From the NCBI GenBank assembly GCA_905221615.1, contig CAJNDT010000131.1, positions 203,501-267,500 of the forward strand: 64,000 nucleotides of DNA, given 5' to 3'. Shown piece by piece: positions 41,080 to 54,898 of this stretch. This DNA is from Symbiodinium sp. CCMP2592. Taxonomy: Eukaryota > Sar > Dinophyceae > Suessiales > Symbiodiniaceae. Each line of letters begins with the position of its first letter. The first letter of the stretch is position 1. The notes beneath the pieces were generated by a model. That model was not told the origin of the DNA and made no database searches. It saw only the letters and a program-made list of their open reading frames with translations. The position numbers and the translations under genes are program-made.

Positions 41080-41352
41080 TCATTCTGAAGCCAGCTTCAA
41101 CGAGGCTTCAAAGAAGCTTCAAACGCAAGCCGCCAATACTTGGAGGGCGTTAAAGACGGGGTGGAATGTATCAGTTTGCCGGCAACCTATGGTCGCGTTA
41201 ATCGTCTGGCAGCCCCAAACGCAACCCTCACGAAGGGTACGGCAGCTGAAGCCGCATAAAGCACAAGTTTGAAGCCAGGCTCAACGAAGCTTCGAACGCA
41301 GACAGACTGTGCTAGAGGCTGTGGGACGTGTCAGCTTATGAAGCCAGCTTCA
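41080..41352 (+). repeat. Degenerate repeat of GAAGCCAGCTTCAA-type units
   Basis: GAAGCCAG(C/G)(T/C)TCAAC.A.GCTTC(A/G)AACGCA occurs at about 41088 and 41271, with a partial copy at 41340. Related GGCTTCAAA words occur nearby (41035-41130, 41470). The core forms a small GAAGC/GCTTC palindrome. Confidence 0.5.
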
Positions 41353-42078
41353 AATTGTAATTACAACAACTCGAGCTAATCTTAATCCGCTCCCACCCTC
41401 AACCACGTAGCCGCAGACTAATATTTGCTCCGTGCGAAATATGGTTGAATCAACCCTTAACGACAAGGCTTCAAAGGCAAATCCCGAACGTTTGAGGCCT
41501 CAATGAAGCTTTACAGTTCTTAGTGGAAGAATAACCCGTATGTCTTGTAGTGGGCCGGCACCGGCCACACGACACAGCCACTAGAATTTTAGTCCGGTTG
41601 TTTTCCCAAGTCTCGGGTTTCTTGATGTATGACGCGGCGCTCTAAGGCAACAGGCGAACCCTAAGCATGGGAGTGCTTTTGCCGAGCGGCCTCATCAAGG
41701 GGTTGTTGGAACCATGTGACTCCTCGTCAAAACCACAAGGCTCTGGATTGAGGGCTCGGGCTTCAAGAAACGCGGTTTAGGAGCGGGGCTTTAAAGATTA
41801 GGGTGCAGGGCTTCGCGCGCGAAATACAGAACATTGCATGAGACCCATACTCGGAAAACCTGGACAAGGCTGGCCCAGGCTGCCAATCACTACACCCTGA
41901 ACGCTAAACGCTAAACCCTAAACCATTCATAAGCCCGAAACTTGAAGCCCGCTGACCACAGCTTCGACGCGATCCGCTCCATGAAAGACGGGTCGGGGAA
42001 CTTCAGGGCTCAAAAGGGTCTAAGATGGCGGGGGCCTTCACACTCAGAACAGGTTTTAGGGTATACCACAAAGTTGTT
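41353..42078. other. Non-coding stretch
   Basis: Short CCCTAAA-like run at 41895-41930. No gene supported. Confidence 0.5.
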
Positions 42079-42101
42079 GTATGTATATGTTTTACATATG
42101 T

Positions 42102-42133
<32 letters not shown>

Positions 42134-42134
42134 T
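42079..42134. repeat. TA microsatellite
   Basis: ATGTATATG..TGTGTATG leading into about 13 TA units. Confidence 0.95.
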
Positions 42135-45100
42135 ACAGGTATTTTCAAGAACCCGAAACAGTAGCGAGTTACAAATTATTCGGACCCCTATAACACAGCT
42201 TCAATGGCCGGCACCGAATCGAGAAACCCTTCGTAGCCGAAATCGCAGGATCCAAGTCAAGAGATCTCGCTTGAAACCAGGTTCGTTCCCCTCATCCCTG
42301 CAGCCCAGCCCTGAGCAGTAAAACCGTAGAGACCAAAAGCAATATTTCCCTATGTAAAACTCGAAACCATAACACCCTGGGTTCTAAGGGTGTGGGGCCG
42401 TGCAAGGGTTGAGGCTCTTAGGTTGAGGGGTTTACGGTCCTGAGTTTGCCCTCTTGTTTGTTTAGGGTTCCTGCTGTTGGTTAGGCTTCAGGGGTTCGGG
42501 CCGAGCTGAGGGTTCAGGAAGCATGCTTCCTTTGTCGGAGTTTGGGGCTGTGGGGGTCGGGAATAGGTGTGTCAGTTCTTTTCTTTCTCACTGTGATGCA
42601 GGGCGCGCAGAAGATAAGTGGGGAGGCAACAAACCGGTGCGAGTTGCCATTCGTCGCCGCGTCGGGGTCGAGGAACGGTGTAGCTGCTGTGGTGTTGCCT
42701 CAAAGGCAGCCGGGACTCGTTTCGGATTCTGAAAGCTCTGAAGTGGTCCGAGCATGTGGCATTGAACTTCGGGGACAGCCCAAAATTCTGAATTGAACTG
42801 CAACCGCATACCCTGAACCCCAAACCTAAAAGCAGCGCACAAGCTGAGGAACCCTGATAAAACCTGCTCAGCCCTGCACAAACACGCTTACAAGACCGTG
42901 GACATATCATTATCAAGCCTTAAAACCAACAAGTATCTGTAAACAACGATGACGGACGGGCGGCCGATCTCCCTGGTGTGGAGGGAAGGCCTCATCAAGT
43001 GCAGCACCGGGGTTGTCAAGGTGACCAAGCGGGTTTAAGGGGGGTCGGTTTAGGTTTTGCGTCTTGAAACGGCTAGAAGTGGAGGTGGCAGAGAAGCCCC
43101 ATACCTAAGCCGCCAAACCCCAGATTCCGAAAGCTGTAAAACCCATGAACTTCGAACCACTAACCCTAAACACCACGTCGACTGGGCGTCGAAGTTCCCA
43201 TGTTTCTACTGATTCTACTGTTTAAACACAGGGGCCTAGATTCTCCTAGGTTTTCGGATTTTGGACATTTGCTTGGAGGGGAGCGGCTGTGGATTGAAGC
43301 GCGTGCTGAGATAGGGAATCTGCATTGTTGCAGTCTCAATCACTGCAGCCGCTATAGACCCAAAAAGCAGTGAATGGGTGACTTCCAGATACAACTCTAC
43401 GTCTTCAATGCCTTTCAACACTGATGAAAACGCCAAACTCGTGAGGAACCTAAGCAAAAATGAGGATAGGGATATCCCATATAGACCCCCTTATAATGAA
43501 GCCCAATAAGGTAGGGATATCCCCATAAAATGCTTATGCTTATGTGCTTTTCCATTTTCTGTTTAAGCGGGCGCATGCCGAGGAGCGAGAGAGGCCGAGG
43601 GCCTCTGGCACGGGAACGGGTCCTGCAAAAGCAGAAGGCGCCGGGGTTTCTAGGGTTTCCAGGGCTCTCTCTGGGATTTTTCATACATTAGTATAGTACC
43701 CTTATAGATCCCTTGTAATAGCCCTTATAGACCCCTGTTTGAAGTTTTTGGTGGCTCTTGGGGCCCTATTCGGGTCTGTGTTGGTGACTTTAGGGGTCTT
43801 TGGGATTTTTTAGGGTTTCGAGGTTCAGGGGCCAGGGGATTTCAAGACAACGTAAGGTTTCGGGCTCTGGAGTTGAGAGCGTGTATTGAAGGTGTTGGGT
43901 GTTTCGGTCGGTTTGGTGCCTTTGAGGTTTAGGGAGGCTGAGAAGTGTTGGGATCTGAGAGGGTTCAGTGAGCCAGCGCTTCGGAGTTTTTAGGGTGTTT
44001 GTTGAGGGTTGGACTTTTTGGGACTCTCGCTGAAGTATAGAGGGCAGTAGGCTTCCGGATTAGGGGGCCCGGTGATCAGAAGATCTCAAGGATCGGATCT
44101 TGAGTTTGCTTCTCTTTGCGTATCCACGGAGATCCCCAAACTTCCTCATCCTAACCCGGAACCCTTCAGTAAAACTCCACGCCCCAAAGGCCAAAAAAAT
44201 GCCCTAAAACCCCACAGCTCTGCATATAACCTTTGATTTAAACACATGCATGCATATAGATAAAAATAGAGACAGTGCAAAAACAAACACCTATTGCTGG
44301 CATGCACGAAGCCTCGGAAAGGAGACTCCACGCGCACGCTCGGGGGCGCATTGGTGACGTCTTCATTGGCGCCAGGATGTACCTTCACAGAATCATTTAA
44401 GTCTCGCTCCCAGTGTTCAGTGTTGGGGAAATTGATCCGGCCTCTGGGTTGGGAGGAGGGACTTGCTTAAAAGTTCATGGGTAGTTACAAGCAGAGATAT
44501 TTGAGGGATGCATAAGGATTCATTATTCATTCCCTTGCTTTAGGGTTTTGTGCTTTGTGCACTAGGGGCTATTTGGGTTTATGATTTCGCAAAACAATAG
44601 GCTGCAATTCGCCAAAGGTTCCTTACTAAGGATCCCTGCTCAGGCGGAAGGACCCTGAGCAATAAAATATATCCGTCCTTCTAACAAAGCACCGCATCCC
44701 TTTACTCAGGCATGTGGGCGTCGCTGGAAAGCACAGTAATCGTACTTACAGCTACTTATGACCCCAATAAGAACGACCGCTGCAAACATAAAACGAAAAC
44801 TAACTTTGCAGAAGCCGCCAGAACCCTCAAACCTTGAACATCCAACACACTAAACTCCAAAAAAGTCCTAAAGCACCAACCCGTTAGCCCCCAAAAATCC
44901 CAAACCCTTAAACCCTGCGGTGACTCAGCTTAAACTTCAAAGCCCAACCTCAATCCCAAAAAATGCCCCAGTTTAACATGGAGGTTTTCAATTTCGGGCT
45001 AAGGGTCTACGTCGTGTTTTGGGATTTCGGGCCGAAGGTTTCAACTCTAGGGCTTGGGTTGGCATGCTTCGGAGTTCAGTCTGCAGATTTGGTTACGGTT

Positions 45101-45328
45101 AAGCACGTACCTGGAGGAAAGCGTTGAAGGTTTAGAGAGTGAAGGTATTTGGGTTTGGAGTTAAAGAACCCTGAGCCTTCTCTGTCATGCGGCCGTGGCA
45201 ATATCAAACCCTGTGCAACCTAACGTAGAAACTGGAAAAAAAAAGCCTGGGCTTCCCGAAGGAGGGCGGAGACACCCACACTGTTCATCTGCACGACGGT
45301 TTTGGACTGGAGCTTAGTTTCAGGTTCG
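42135..45328. other. Non-coding stretch
   Basis: No supported gene. Contains two GGGATATCCC palindromes (about 43466 and 43512), CTTATAGACCCC-like words (43483-43735) and long patches of decayed TTTAGGG-like sequence on both strands (43790-44060, 44820-45070). Confidence 0.5.
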
Positions 45329-45370
45329 TGATGATGATGATGATGATGAGAAGGAGGAGGAGGAGGAGGT
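45329..45370. repeat. (GAT)n-(GGA)n microsatellite
   Basis: Seven GAT units, then six GGA/AGG units. Confidence 0.93.
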
Positions 45371-46899
45371 TTTCTTGATGCTTCACAATCAAGAATACGT
45401 AGCCACACTCCAAAGCCGTCAGCCCCGAACTCTCGTGCCTTCTTATTGAAGGACATTTGCCCGGCCGCCGCAAAAAACGGTACCTAAGCGTCGAGTTTGC
45501 AAGGTCGCTCCGGCTTGCTTCTTGGAAGAACTCTCTGTCGCCGTGACACCCTGGGCCCCGATCAGACCTTAGAGTTTGACGGTTCAGGCTAGAAGAATCA
45601 AGAATTCAAGACTTCATCCCTGCTTAGCGGTGAGACATTGACTTGAACATTGATGGATTCAGTCAATCACCTTTATCAGCCCAATGGCACCCGTAAAAAG
45701 CAATCATAAACGGAAAGCCCTGCCAAATCCGTCTGAGTCCCCCCAAACCCTAAACCCTAAAGCTTCTGACTGAATCAAGCCCAGAACCTAAAAACCCATT
45801 ATCAGGAGCAGAGCTCTTGCAAGGTTTCGATCGCTTCTACCGGATTCATATCAAAAGTTCACGATATTGTACTGCCTTTTTGGTGTCGTGGCTGGAGGGA
45901 ACCAGTTCTGGAGTTTCTCCAGGCTTTATTACAGGGTTCAAAGCTTTAAGAGCTGATTTTGGGGACGTTTGCGGCTTTGCGGCTTGCGGGCCTTGGGGGA
46001 AAGCCTCGGCCAGGTACCACTGCACATCCAGCATAGGGCTACGAACTATCAAAAAACCTCGTACAGTCCATCGATGCATCTGGGTTGCGGCACTGCCGAA
46101 ATGAACCCCACGCCGTCGGAGTTCGAAGGATCAAGTTTTTGATTATATGCTCTATGGCTAAGGGCTTTGAGTTTGTGGTGGGGTTTAGGGCTTATTTCTT
46201 TTTGAGCATGATAGATATTTTTCGTGATCCGATGATGCTGCTTGGTCGTCATATAACCATAGCTCGCACTGTCGTTACCACCGGCATGCTTGTTGCCACT
46301 TATTGCTCTTTGCAACTAGGGCTAGTATGACAGTATGCTCCGCACTCACATTGCGGGCGATGCCTTTCTTAATACTATCCTCATCAGTATGTTTGGTCCC
46401 TGCGTTCGTGCTGTTGTCACGTGTAGAAGCTTTCTGGGGCTACGGGCTGAGAACTTAGGCCCAGAGATGTCGGAGGGAGTAAGGCCTTCGGGTTAAGGGG
46501 GTTTGGGTTTCCGATGTAGGGCTTAAGGGCTTCGGGTTTGGAGTTTAGGGCTTGGATTCAGGGTGAGCCCTTAGAGGCAGTGTTCTGAGCTTCTTCTCGC
46601 CTGCCCTGCCCGATCTTGCTCTCTCACGGCTTGGGCCTGCAGGGGCGCGGCGACGAGGTCCACAAACCGGAAACAAACCGCGAGAGGCTAAACTCTCCGA
46701 GTGCTAAAGCCCTCAAACACTAGGACCCCAATTCCAAATCGAACCCCCAAAGCTGAGACAAAAATGACCTCAAACCCAGAAACCTAAGACTCTCGTCTAC
46801 AGCCTGGAAATCCGACTCTGGGCCCTCCCTCTAACCCGACGGAGGCTTGGGAGATCAGCTTTTGCAAGAATCGAACCCCCCCTCCTTCGCTTCGGCCAT
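45371..46899. other. Non-coding stretch
   Basis: CCCTAAACCCTAAA at about 45748. No gene supported. Confidence 0.5.
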
Positions 46900-46960
46900 C
46901 TATAGGGTCTATATGATTTGAGAATTCGGTCTTGGGTATGTTATACTATAACTTATAAAC
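46900..46960 (+). repeat. Weak copy of the dispersed ~65-bp motif
   Basis: TATAGGGTCTATATGATTTGAGAATTCGG then TTGGGTATGTTATACTATAA follows the order of blocks seen at 2083 and 3104, but the match is loose. Confidence 0.25.
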
Positions 46961-46973
46961 ATATCGGGACGAA

Positions 46974-47015
46974 CAGGGAATACTAGCAAAGTATTCAGAA
47001 ACCTTTCCCTGCTAG
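46974..47015. other. Cluster of competing short hairpins
   Basis: GAATACT/AGTATTC (46978-46984 and 46990-46996), ACTAGCA/TGCTAGT (46982-46988 and 47009-47015) and CAGGGAA/TTCCCTG (46974-46980 and 47005-47011) all pair perfectly within 42 bp but cannot all form together. Confidence 0.6.
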
Positions 47016-50000
47016 TGCATCTCAGCTCTGACTAAACCCCAAACAGACCCTACGCCCCACTAACTGAGACACTACACCCCACTACCCCAGCCCAAACACC
47101 CCAGAACCTTCTCTAGCAGACCAGCAAAAGCATGTCAATCCAAACCTCGACCAACAGGGCCACAAGCCTCACCCTGGACATACCTAGTCTGGAAAACCCT
47201 TCAAGCATGAACCCTACATCCTGAAAGCTCCAAACGGCAAATCCGAAAGATGCGTTTAGGGCAGGGGCTTAAGAAACTGGATCCCCAAGTCTCAAGCCCG
47301 GCTGCAAGCTTTGGCTGCCGCCTCCATGGGACAAGAGCAGGGGCATAAAGCCAATTGTACAACTCCAAATTAGTACAGTAATTAGTAGATCAGGGTTTGG
47401 GGATTTATGCGTTGTGAGCACATTAATGAGTTCGGGAACAACTATCATTCACGATAGTGGCCTTCGTCATTAGAACAGCTAATCCAGGGCTCATACCGGG
47501 ACATGCCACGAATTAGCTCAGAATCTTTGTCGACTTGTATGAAGCCTTTACTGCTGACTCTTCAAACCATTGCAGTGGGTGTTTAGTTTCTGGTTGGGAC
47601 TGAGGGTCTCGGGATGACGGAAAGGATTGGGGTGTTCCCAAAATACGAGTCCAGTCTTAAGTCAGGGGTATGTCTTACACTTGCAAAGCTCGTGAAGCTT
47701 GTCTGTGTGGTTTTGCGAACGTTTTGTAGGACTAACAAGTAAGGAGCAGACCTTGCACTATGACCGGCTTCCTATCATGGTTTACGGCAGTTTACGGTAC
47801 ATTCCGCAGTCTAAGAAGAACCACCAGAATTTTTCTCCTGTGTGGATCCGGCAGAACGAGACTAGGCTCTAAGGGGGTCCTTTACGTAAACATCGTCATA
47901 GCACGCAAGGAATAATCGTACGAATTTTCTGGCTTCTAAAGAAATTGTTCGATCCTCAGTATTTAATTTTCAGGAGACAACAAGCAGTCTCCTGCTCTGT
48001 AACTCGGCCTCTGACAAGAATTCCATCAATCAGTCTGAATTTCGGGCTGGTTGCCCACACAGGGCATCGAGGACTGAGACAGTGTAGACGAGCATGTTGG
48101 CAACGGAAACATGATGATACAAACAGAAAGACCACGAGAATAGAACGATGCTGAAACTCTGCATGCTAGCAACTGCACGAATCAGTCAGAAAACCGTGAC
48201 TGTCGACATCATGAATCCTGAACAGAGTTTCATCATTGACGTCATTCGCGACTTTATGATCGTCGTCATCGTAGTCACCGATATCATCATCATCACCAGC
48301 GGCAGTGTTGCAGCAGCAACAAGAGCTGTGCAGGTAGCGACAACGTCAGCGACACGTGGGTCTCTGCAAAGACTGGCTGAGAAACGCCACAAATTCGTTG
48401 CCTCAGCACCTCTAGCAGTCTGGCACTCTGGGATATGAGTGCTCGGGTCAGGATTCAGTTCGGAGTCTTGGGGTCAGTTCCCTAAACTCGACAAAAGCCT
48501 AGAGCGCAGTAACGTATGCACTGAAAACGATGCACGGACAGGGGTCCCTCCCCGGGCCTGCGGGCTGCTGCCGCACTTTCGGCCCATGCCGACAAGACGT
48601 ATGAGGGGGAGGGGGTTAGAGCCCAAACCCACTTGCAATGCTCCTTGTCTGTTAGCAGAGGTCCTTAGAACTGTACAGAGCCTAAACCCAGCGAAATCCG
48701 TGAGCACCGTACATACAAGCCCCAGGAAAGAGAATCGGAACCTGCTGCTTCAATGGCACGTGACTTCTTTCCCAAAAAACAGAGTTTCAGACATACACCC
48801 TGGTTACGGACCAAGTTGGGCTCTTTGGGATCACTGAACAAAGAAGACTCTGAACCTCACGCGTGCCAGGCTGCACGCCTAAGTCTGATGTTTGAACCCA
48901 GCGTCTCTCAAAAAAGGTCGCGGGCTATGGCATGGGGGTGGGTAGTATAGGGCCCTTTCTGATTGGAATAAGGCTGTGAGGTATGATGTTCCATAACTGT
49001 AGAGCAACCTGTAATGGGATACTGTTTCAAAGGCTTAATCGGGCTGAAAATACTTGGTCTTGCTTGAGGGTCTAGGGCTTTTGGCCTTGAAGCTTTGGGA
49101 TTGAAAAGGGTAACACTTTCGGCTAGCTTCAGGATTTCGCCTTGAAGCATGTCGGGATTCGAGGTTCAGGGTGGCTCCGGGGCAAGACGACACACCGACG
49201 TTTCTGCATTTGTGTGAGGACATTCTTGAGGCCGGATTCCCGGATCAGGTTTCAAAATCAAGATAGAGGATAGACACAAAGGGATGCTGCTATCTTACTT
49301 CCAAAGTACATGCAAGAGTTGGAAACTAGTTACAAGAGTGGCCCCATAATGTTGCGAGTATAGGCAACACTGGTAAGCAAAAAAGATTTGAATCCTAATG
49401 AGAGGGAACGATGGTAGTCCTGGATAATGAGACTGACCAGGGTTTTGCGAACTTTCGGTTATACCTATATCACAGAAGTCGTAGGTATGCCATCGCTAAC
49501 TATTACCAGACCCTTATATCACCCTCTCACCGATGTCCCCCCCCGGTCCGCATGGGTGTACCGGGAAAAAATATCGTGCGAGCTTGGCTATAAGTGTACT
49601 TGTCAGAACAGCTCAAAACCAGGAAACCCTGAGAATGTACCCCGAACCGGCCCGGACCTCCACGTGGAAATTTAACAGGGACCAGAAGAAAAGATCTGGC
49701 GGAAACCACCGAACCCCAAAAGGCCTCACAGCTTTGCCTCTAAGGCTCAGGCTCAGTTACAGGCCGTGGAGATGTAGCTTTCGGTTGAGGGTTCGGCATT
49801 AGGGGTCCGGGATTCTTTCAGGTCGTAGCTCCCAAAAAAACTCCCGAAGGCTCTCAGCCCTGAGCCCTGAACCCCAAGCCCAAAGCCTTACAGCCGACGA
49901 CCCAAAAGCCCTACGCGCTGGGCGGCAGGGGAGGACCTCGAGCAGCGCGCCCAGCGGGCTGAAGCGGATGCTGTTGAAGAGCGCGTAGTTAGGGTGGGTC

Positions 50001-51544
50001 TTGGCCTGGGAAATGGCTGAGGGCTCTCAGCGCCTTCGGGACCCTCGGGTTCTGGGCTCAGAACTCGCGGGGCGCTTAGAGCTTCTGGGGTTTGGGTTGG
50101 GTTTGGGGCTTGGGGCTCTGAGGTCTCTTGGAGTTCAGGGCGTCGCTTCTAGAAAATCCTTGCTGCTGTGACTCTTGCAACTCGATACTGTCGCTGAAGT
50201 AAGGAAGTCGCCACCCTCACTGCTCCCACTTCTGCACTCTGAGCATTCAGATCTGTCTCTTACATGTCGGTCGCTGGAGGAATGCTTTTGCCACTCTCCA
50301 CGCAGACTCATGAAAAACATCCGTGGTGATTCGGCAGGGGTCCCAGGCCCTTACACAGGGCCTTAATTCGTTTCATCTGCCTGTGTGGTTTTCGTTCATG
50401 GTTTAGGGTTCGGGGGCTTGAGGTTTAGGGCTTATCCGCCATGCTGCCTAAGCTACTTCAAAGAGGTAGATTAGCCCAGGCGCTTCTGCTATTGAAACCG
50501 GCATGCGGCCATCACACTTCACAGCACCTGGCTCCGATTCGGTCCCTTTCTTTGGAAATCGACCCCTTTTCGCAAAAGCTTGCTTGGAGCGAGCAGGCTC
50601 GTCTGGATCTTCATCGCGGGGTCCGGGCGCAACTGCAGAAAGAAAAAGACGTTCCAGCTGCAGAAAGGAGCATAACGGCATGCACACACTGGGCAGGCTT
50701 TTTATGTCTGCTTCCTCCAATGGTCCAACAGGTGGATGTTTTTTGTTTCCTCTTCGAGTGCTACTGACCACAAGTCCTGAAACCGAACTACAAGACCTTC
50801 CATGAGGCTTAAAACTTTGAGTGCCTATGGCTCAGCATGGGATGCCATGACTCTGAACAGCACAAACCCTCAAAACTCCTAAGCCCATAAGCCTAAAGCC
50901 TAAACTTCTAAACCTAAACACCCGAACCCTAAAAGCCTAAACCCTAAACCCGCCACCCTTCAAGAACCCTTATGGATCCGTTGTAGAGCCCTAAAGTGGT
51001 TTGAGAGGAAACACCTAAACCATACGTCTCTCAGCAACCTCGTCACGCGAAACCTCCAAACCGACACTCCCAAGCTCAAATGCTAAGCCTTGGGGATTCA
51101 GGAGTTTGGGCGTAGGCCTCGGAATGGTTTAGGAGTAGGAAATTCAGGCGTTTAGGCGTTTATGGTTTTAGGGTTTTCGCCCGGGGCCCCAAACAACAAA
51201 AGCTCAACGCCAAGGGCCATGCGTTTAGCATGCCTTCCATGATGCCCCAGGCATGCAGGTCGTTGCTGTAGGCCACCTGATGACCAAGACTCCAAGGTTC
51301 AGGATTTCGGAGTTCCGTATCAGGGCTGAGGTCTCCGAATGCTCGAGGTGTAAGGCCTAAAGGCTCGGCTCGATGACATGATAGGATTTACGAGCATTAT
51401 TTGTTGGCAAGTTGCTCCGGGGTCTGAGGGGAACGGGGCGGCCACGTCGTGCAAACATGAGGTCCGGTCTTCGCTTCTTAATTATGTTCACAAATATTCC
51501 TCGGCCTCCTGCTTCCGTAGCTCCTGTTACCGCGGCTACCTATG
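47016..51544. other. Non-coding stretch
   Basis: No supported gene. Includes a weak dispersed-motif relative (48945-49005) and CCCTAAA-like sequence (50870-50965). Frames of 100-132 codons at 48439-48837 and 50441-50805 have no recognisable domains. Confidence 0.45.
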
Positions 51545-51644
51545 CTACGTCCACTGCTTCTGCTACTGCTGCTACAGCCGCAACGCTACTCCTCCTCCTT
51601 CTCTAAAAGTGCTGCTGCTGTTGATGCTGCTGATACTGCGACTG

Positions 51645-51686
<42 letters not shown>

Positions 51687-51800
51687 CTACTACTCCTACT
51701 ACTCCTACTACTACTACTACTACTACTACTGCTACTACTACTACTACGACTACTACTACTGCTACTACTGCTACTGCTACTGCTACTGCTACTGCTACTC

Positions 51801-51874
<74 letters not shown>

Positions 51875-51905
51875 GCTACTGCTACTGCTACTGCTACTGC
51901 TACTG

Positions 51906-51979
<74 letters not shown>

Positions 51980-51985
51980 GTCACC
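51545..51985. repeat. Very long interrupted (ACT/GCT)n array
   Basis: About 440 bp. Mixed GCT/GCC/CCT units at the left end, then alternating ACT and GCT blocks, then near-pure ACT (51910-51980). It opens frames of 140-226 codons on both strands, none accepted as genes. Confidence 0.95.
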
Positions 51986-52675
51986 ATTTCCACCTCCAAA
52001 CCTGTTGCCGCATTTCCAGCCTGTTACCTTGAAGAAGAGCAACCAAAAGGGGACATGATTGCTTAAGGTACGGTGCAGGCGTGGTCTCAGGGGTTGGGCT
52101 TAGATATGCGGGGAGCTCTCGAAAAGAACCCTTCCGTGCAGTCGCTTAGACACAACTGGATGGCAGACCTTCGGCACCAAGCTCAGCAGGGTGAGGATGA
52201 CAAGTGTTCTCCTGCGCACACTCGACGGGAGTGGAACACCCAGAACAGGATCAGGGCTTTGCAGGAACTTGGTTAGCCGTTAGTCCATCTGTTGTGACGC
52301 ATTGACAACAGGGTGCTGCATAAGCATCCTACTCTCGAGGAATGAACATACCTCCGTTGCTACAATGCTTCTCCTAAGGCGAACTAGCACCACCACCACC
52401 AACAACAACAACAACACACGGAAAGCCATAAAGCCGACCTTCAAACTCCAAGCCGAAGCTTAAAGCCAAGTCAGAGCTTCGTCACAGAAGCCACGACGCG
52501 TCCGAGAGATGTAAACTCCAAATCCGAAACTCAGCTCCTCAACTCCTCCTTCTTCTGCCTGGGCCAAGACAAGAAAGAGGCCACACCTCCACCTGTGGCC
52601 TAAATCCTCCGTGAGTCATTGGGCCTTGGTTAACCAACCACGAAGTCTCCAAGCTCCAAACCAAACAAACCCTCG
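51986..52675. other. Non-coding stretch with small CAC/AAC run
   Basis: CACCACCACCACC then AACAACAACAACAAC at about 52389-52416. No gene supported. Confidence 0.55.
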
Positions 52676-52955
52676 TGTTGCTGTTGGTGCTGCTGCTGCT
52701 GCTACTACTACTACTACTGCTACTACTGCCACAACGACTACTACCACTACCACTACCACTGCCACTGCCACTACCACTACCACTAGAACTACCACTACGA
52801 CTACGACTACGACTACGACTACGACTACCACTACCACTACTGCTACTACTACAACTGCTGCTGCTGCTGCTGCTACTACTACTACTACTACTAAGAAAAC
52901 TACTTCGACGTCGACGACGACAACCACGACCACGACCACAACCACCACCTTGAAC
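52676..52955. repeat. Interrupted (ACN/GCN)n array
   Basis: GCTGCTGCT, ACTACTACT, ACCACT, ACGACT and GCTGCT blocks in constant phase, ending in ACGACG and ACCACG. Confidence 0.94.
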
Positions 52956-54898
52956 CCACGGCCTCGGCATGATGTTAGGGTTTAGGATTTACAATTCAGC
53001 CGTCACTTGGCTGGGATTAGCTTCAAGGCTCTTCAAGGTTTGTGGACTTACAGCGCCCGAGGTTAGGAATTAGAGATGAAAGTGCTCAGGTTTAGCGAGG
53101 CTTCATCCCCAAAAACTTTGACCATGAATACCAAGCCTTAAATCTTGAAACCCAGCAGCTCGATCGCAAGAGCGTTCAGAACACGCTCCTGATGCCCCAA
53201 ACAAGCCCTGCGCAAGCTCCTCAACGCAGAAACCCTAAGCATCCCTGAGCCCCAAATTCTGGGGTTGACAGGATTTTCCGAGCCTCGGGCTTCGGATTTG
53301 GAGCCTAGACCTTCGGAAGCCTAAACCCTGTCTGAGAAAATGTAGGCCGGCTTTCTTGGCTAAGTTCAGTGCTTTGAGGCTTGCGGTAGGCTTTATGATT
53401 TAGGGTTCGAGTTCGGGGTCCCAGACTTGCAGGGCTTCGGGGCCCTGGGGTTTAAGCTTGGGGTTTACGGCTTAAGGTTCAGGCCCATGGTTTTTAACGC
53501 TTCGGGTTCAGAGAGCCGAAGCCCGGAACCCAATGCAGCCACGCTCACCCGGCGAGGATGCGAAGGCCATAGGGAAGCGCGCATAGGGAAAACGAGAGGG
53601 CCGAGAGGAACCAGGTGGGGGCGTTCCAAACCTGGCGGAAGAAAGGCCACAGGGATTCACCAGCTTTTCGGCTCACCCTGTTGCGGTTGTACATTTCGGG
53701 GGTACCGTTTTTGCGGCTGCAGGTTCTAGCATTTAAGCTTTGGCTCTGAGGCTTCAGCATTCCTGCGATTACCATGATGTTGCAGTGCCCTCCTCCGGGC
53801 TTGTGCGAGATGCCGCCCTTGACCTGGACAGGAAAACCTGACAAAAGCCTGCATGTTACAGCTTTTTCGTCCCTGAACCCTAAACGCTTAGCCTTAAACC
53901 CTCAACCAGAAACCTAAACCCACACCCGAAGGGGGGCTGGCTTTAGCAATCCCCAAACCCTCTCCACCGGAAAGAATCCGTGCAAAATCCTCTGAAACCC
54001 TCCTAAAAACGGAAACGACTGTTGAGGAGGCCGGAGCAATCAGACAAGGGTTTGTTGGGCTTTACGTCAAGAACATAGCATTATCAGTGATCAGGTATGA
54101 TAGCCCCCTTCTTCTGGCCCATATAGATAACCCTTGCAAAACCCGTAGAAGCGTGTACAGCTCCTAGAAAGCCCTCGTAACACCCTTGCACAACCCCTAT
54201 CGAACCCATGAGGGCCTAAGAAAAGCAGCAACCTCTATGTTTGCCCCCTCTAAGTGAAGATAACATACACTGAATCAACCACACAACTCCAACAGCGCCT
54301 CAGCCGAAGTGGGGAACCAGGCCTGCGGTGAGTCCCTACAAGGGTTCCGATACAGGGTCTTGCTTGCTCTGGGTCTATAAACTCGATGTTTAGATGTTGA
54401 TTTTCTGTATTTGAGAGGGTCGGGCAGTTGGAGCAGAAGTCTGCGTCCCTGTGCAGTTCGCTTTTTGGGGAACCACTACACCCTACAGGAAAAGGAGCCG
54501 TCGGCGAAAGTAAGGAACATATATTGTTCACCACCTGCAATGCGGAAGAGACACATGCTCACCTCCGTAATAACCACAACGAACCTTTTGGCTACCAACC
54601 TAAGCCCCTAAACCCTGCAGCAAACCCCAAAACCGAAGGAAAAACCGTGCTTATGACCGCTTAGTTTAAGGATTCCTTTCAAAGCCTTAGCTCTTTGCCC
54701 GAAGCTAAAATACAAGGGAGCCGCCTGATTCCGGAACTCAGAATGCCTGATGTGGGCCCTTGTAGAAGCTAAAGGAACCAGCTCGGCCAATTCTCTGGAA
54801 GTCAAGGGCCTTGTTTTTGTTCATCCGTTCCGGGTTAGTTCAGGTAGTAGCATTCACACGGTTATGGCAATGTGACTGACATTACTCTCCTACTCCGG
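52956..54898. other. Non-coding stretch
   Basis: Decayed TTTAGGG/CCCTAAA-like patches (53270-53500, 53870-53930). No gene supported. Confidence 0.5.

Noticed and set aside
46861..46920. Possible tRNA B-box-like GGTTCGATTC on the minus strand
   Set aside because: The bases around it cannot form a T-arm stem and no A box or acceptor stem fits.
50441..50805. Overlapping 100-108 codon ORFs
   Set aside because: Frames on both strands are of similar quality and no domain is seen.
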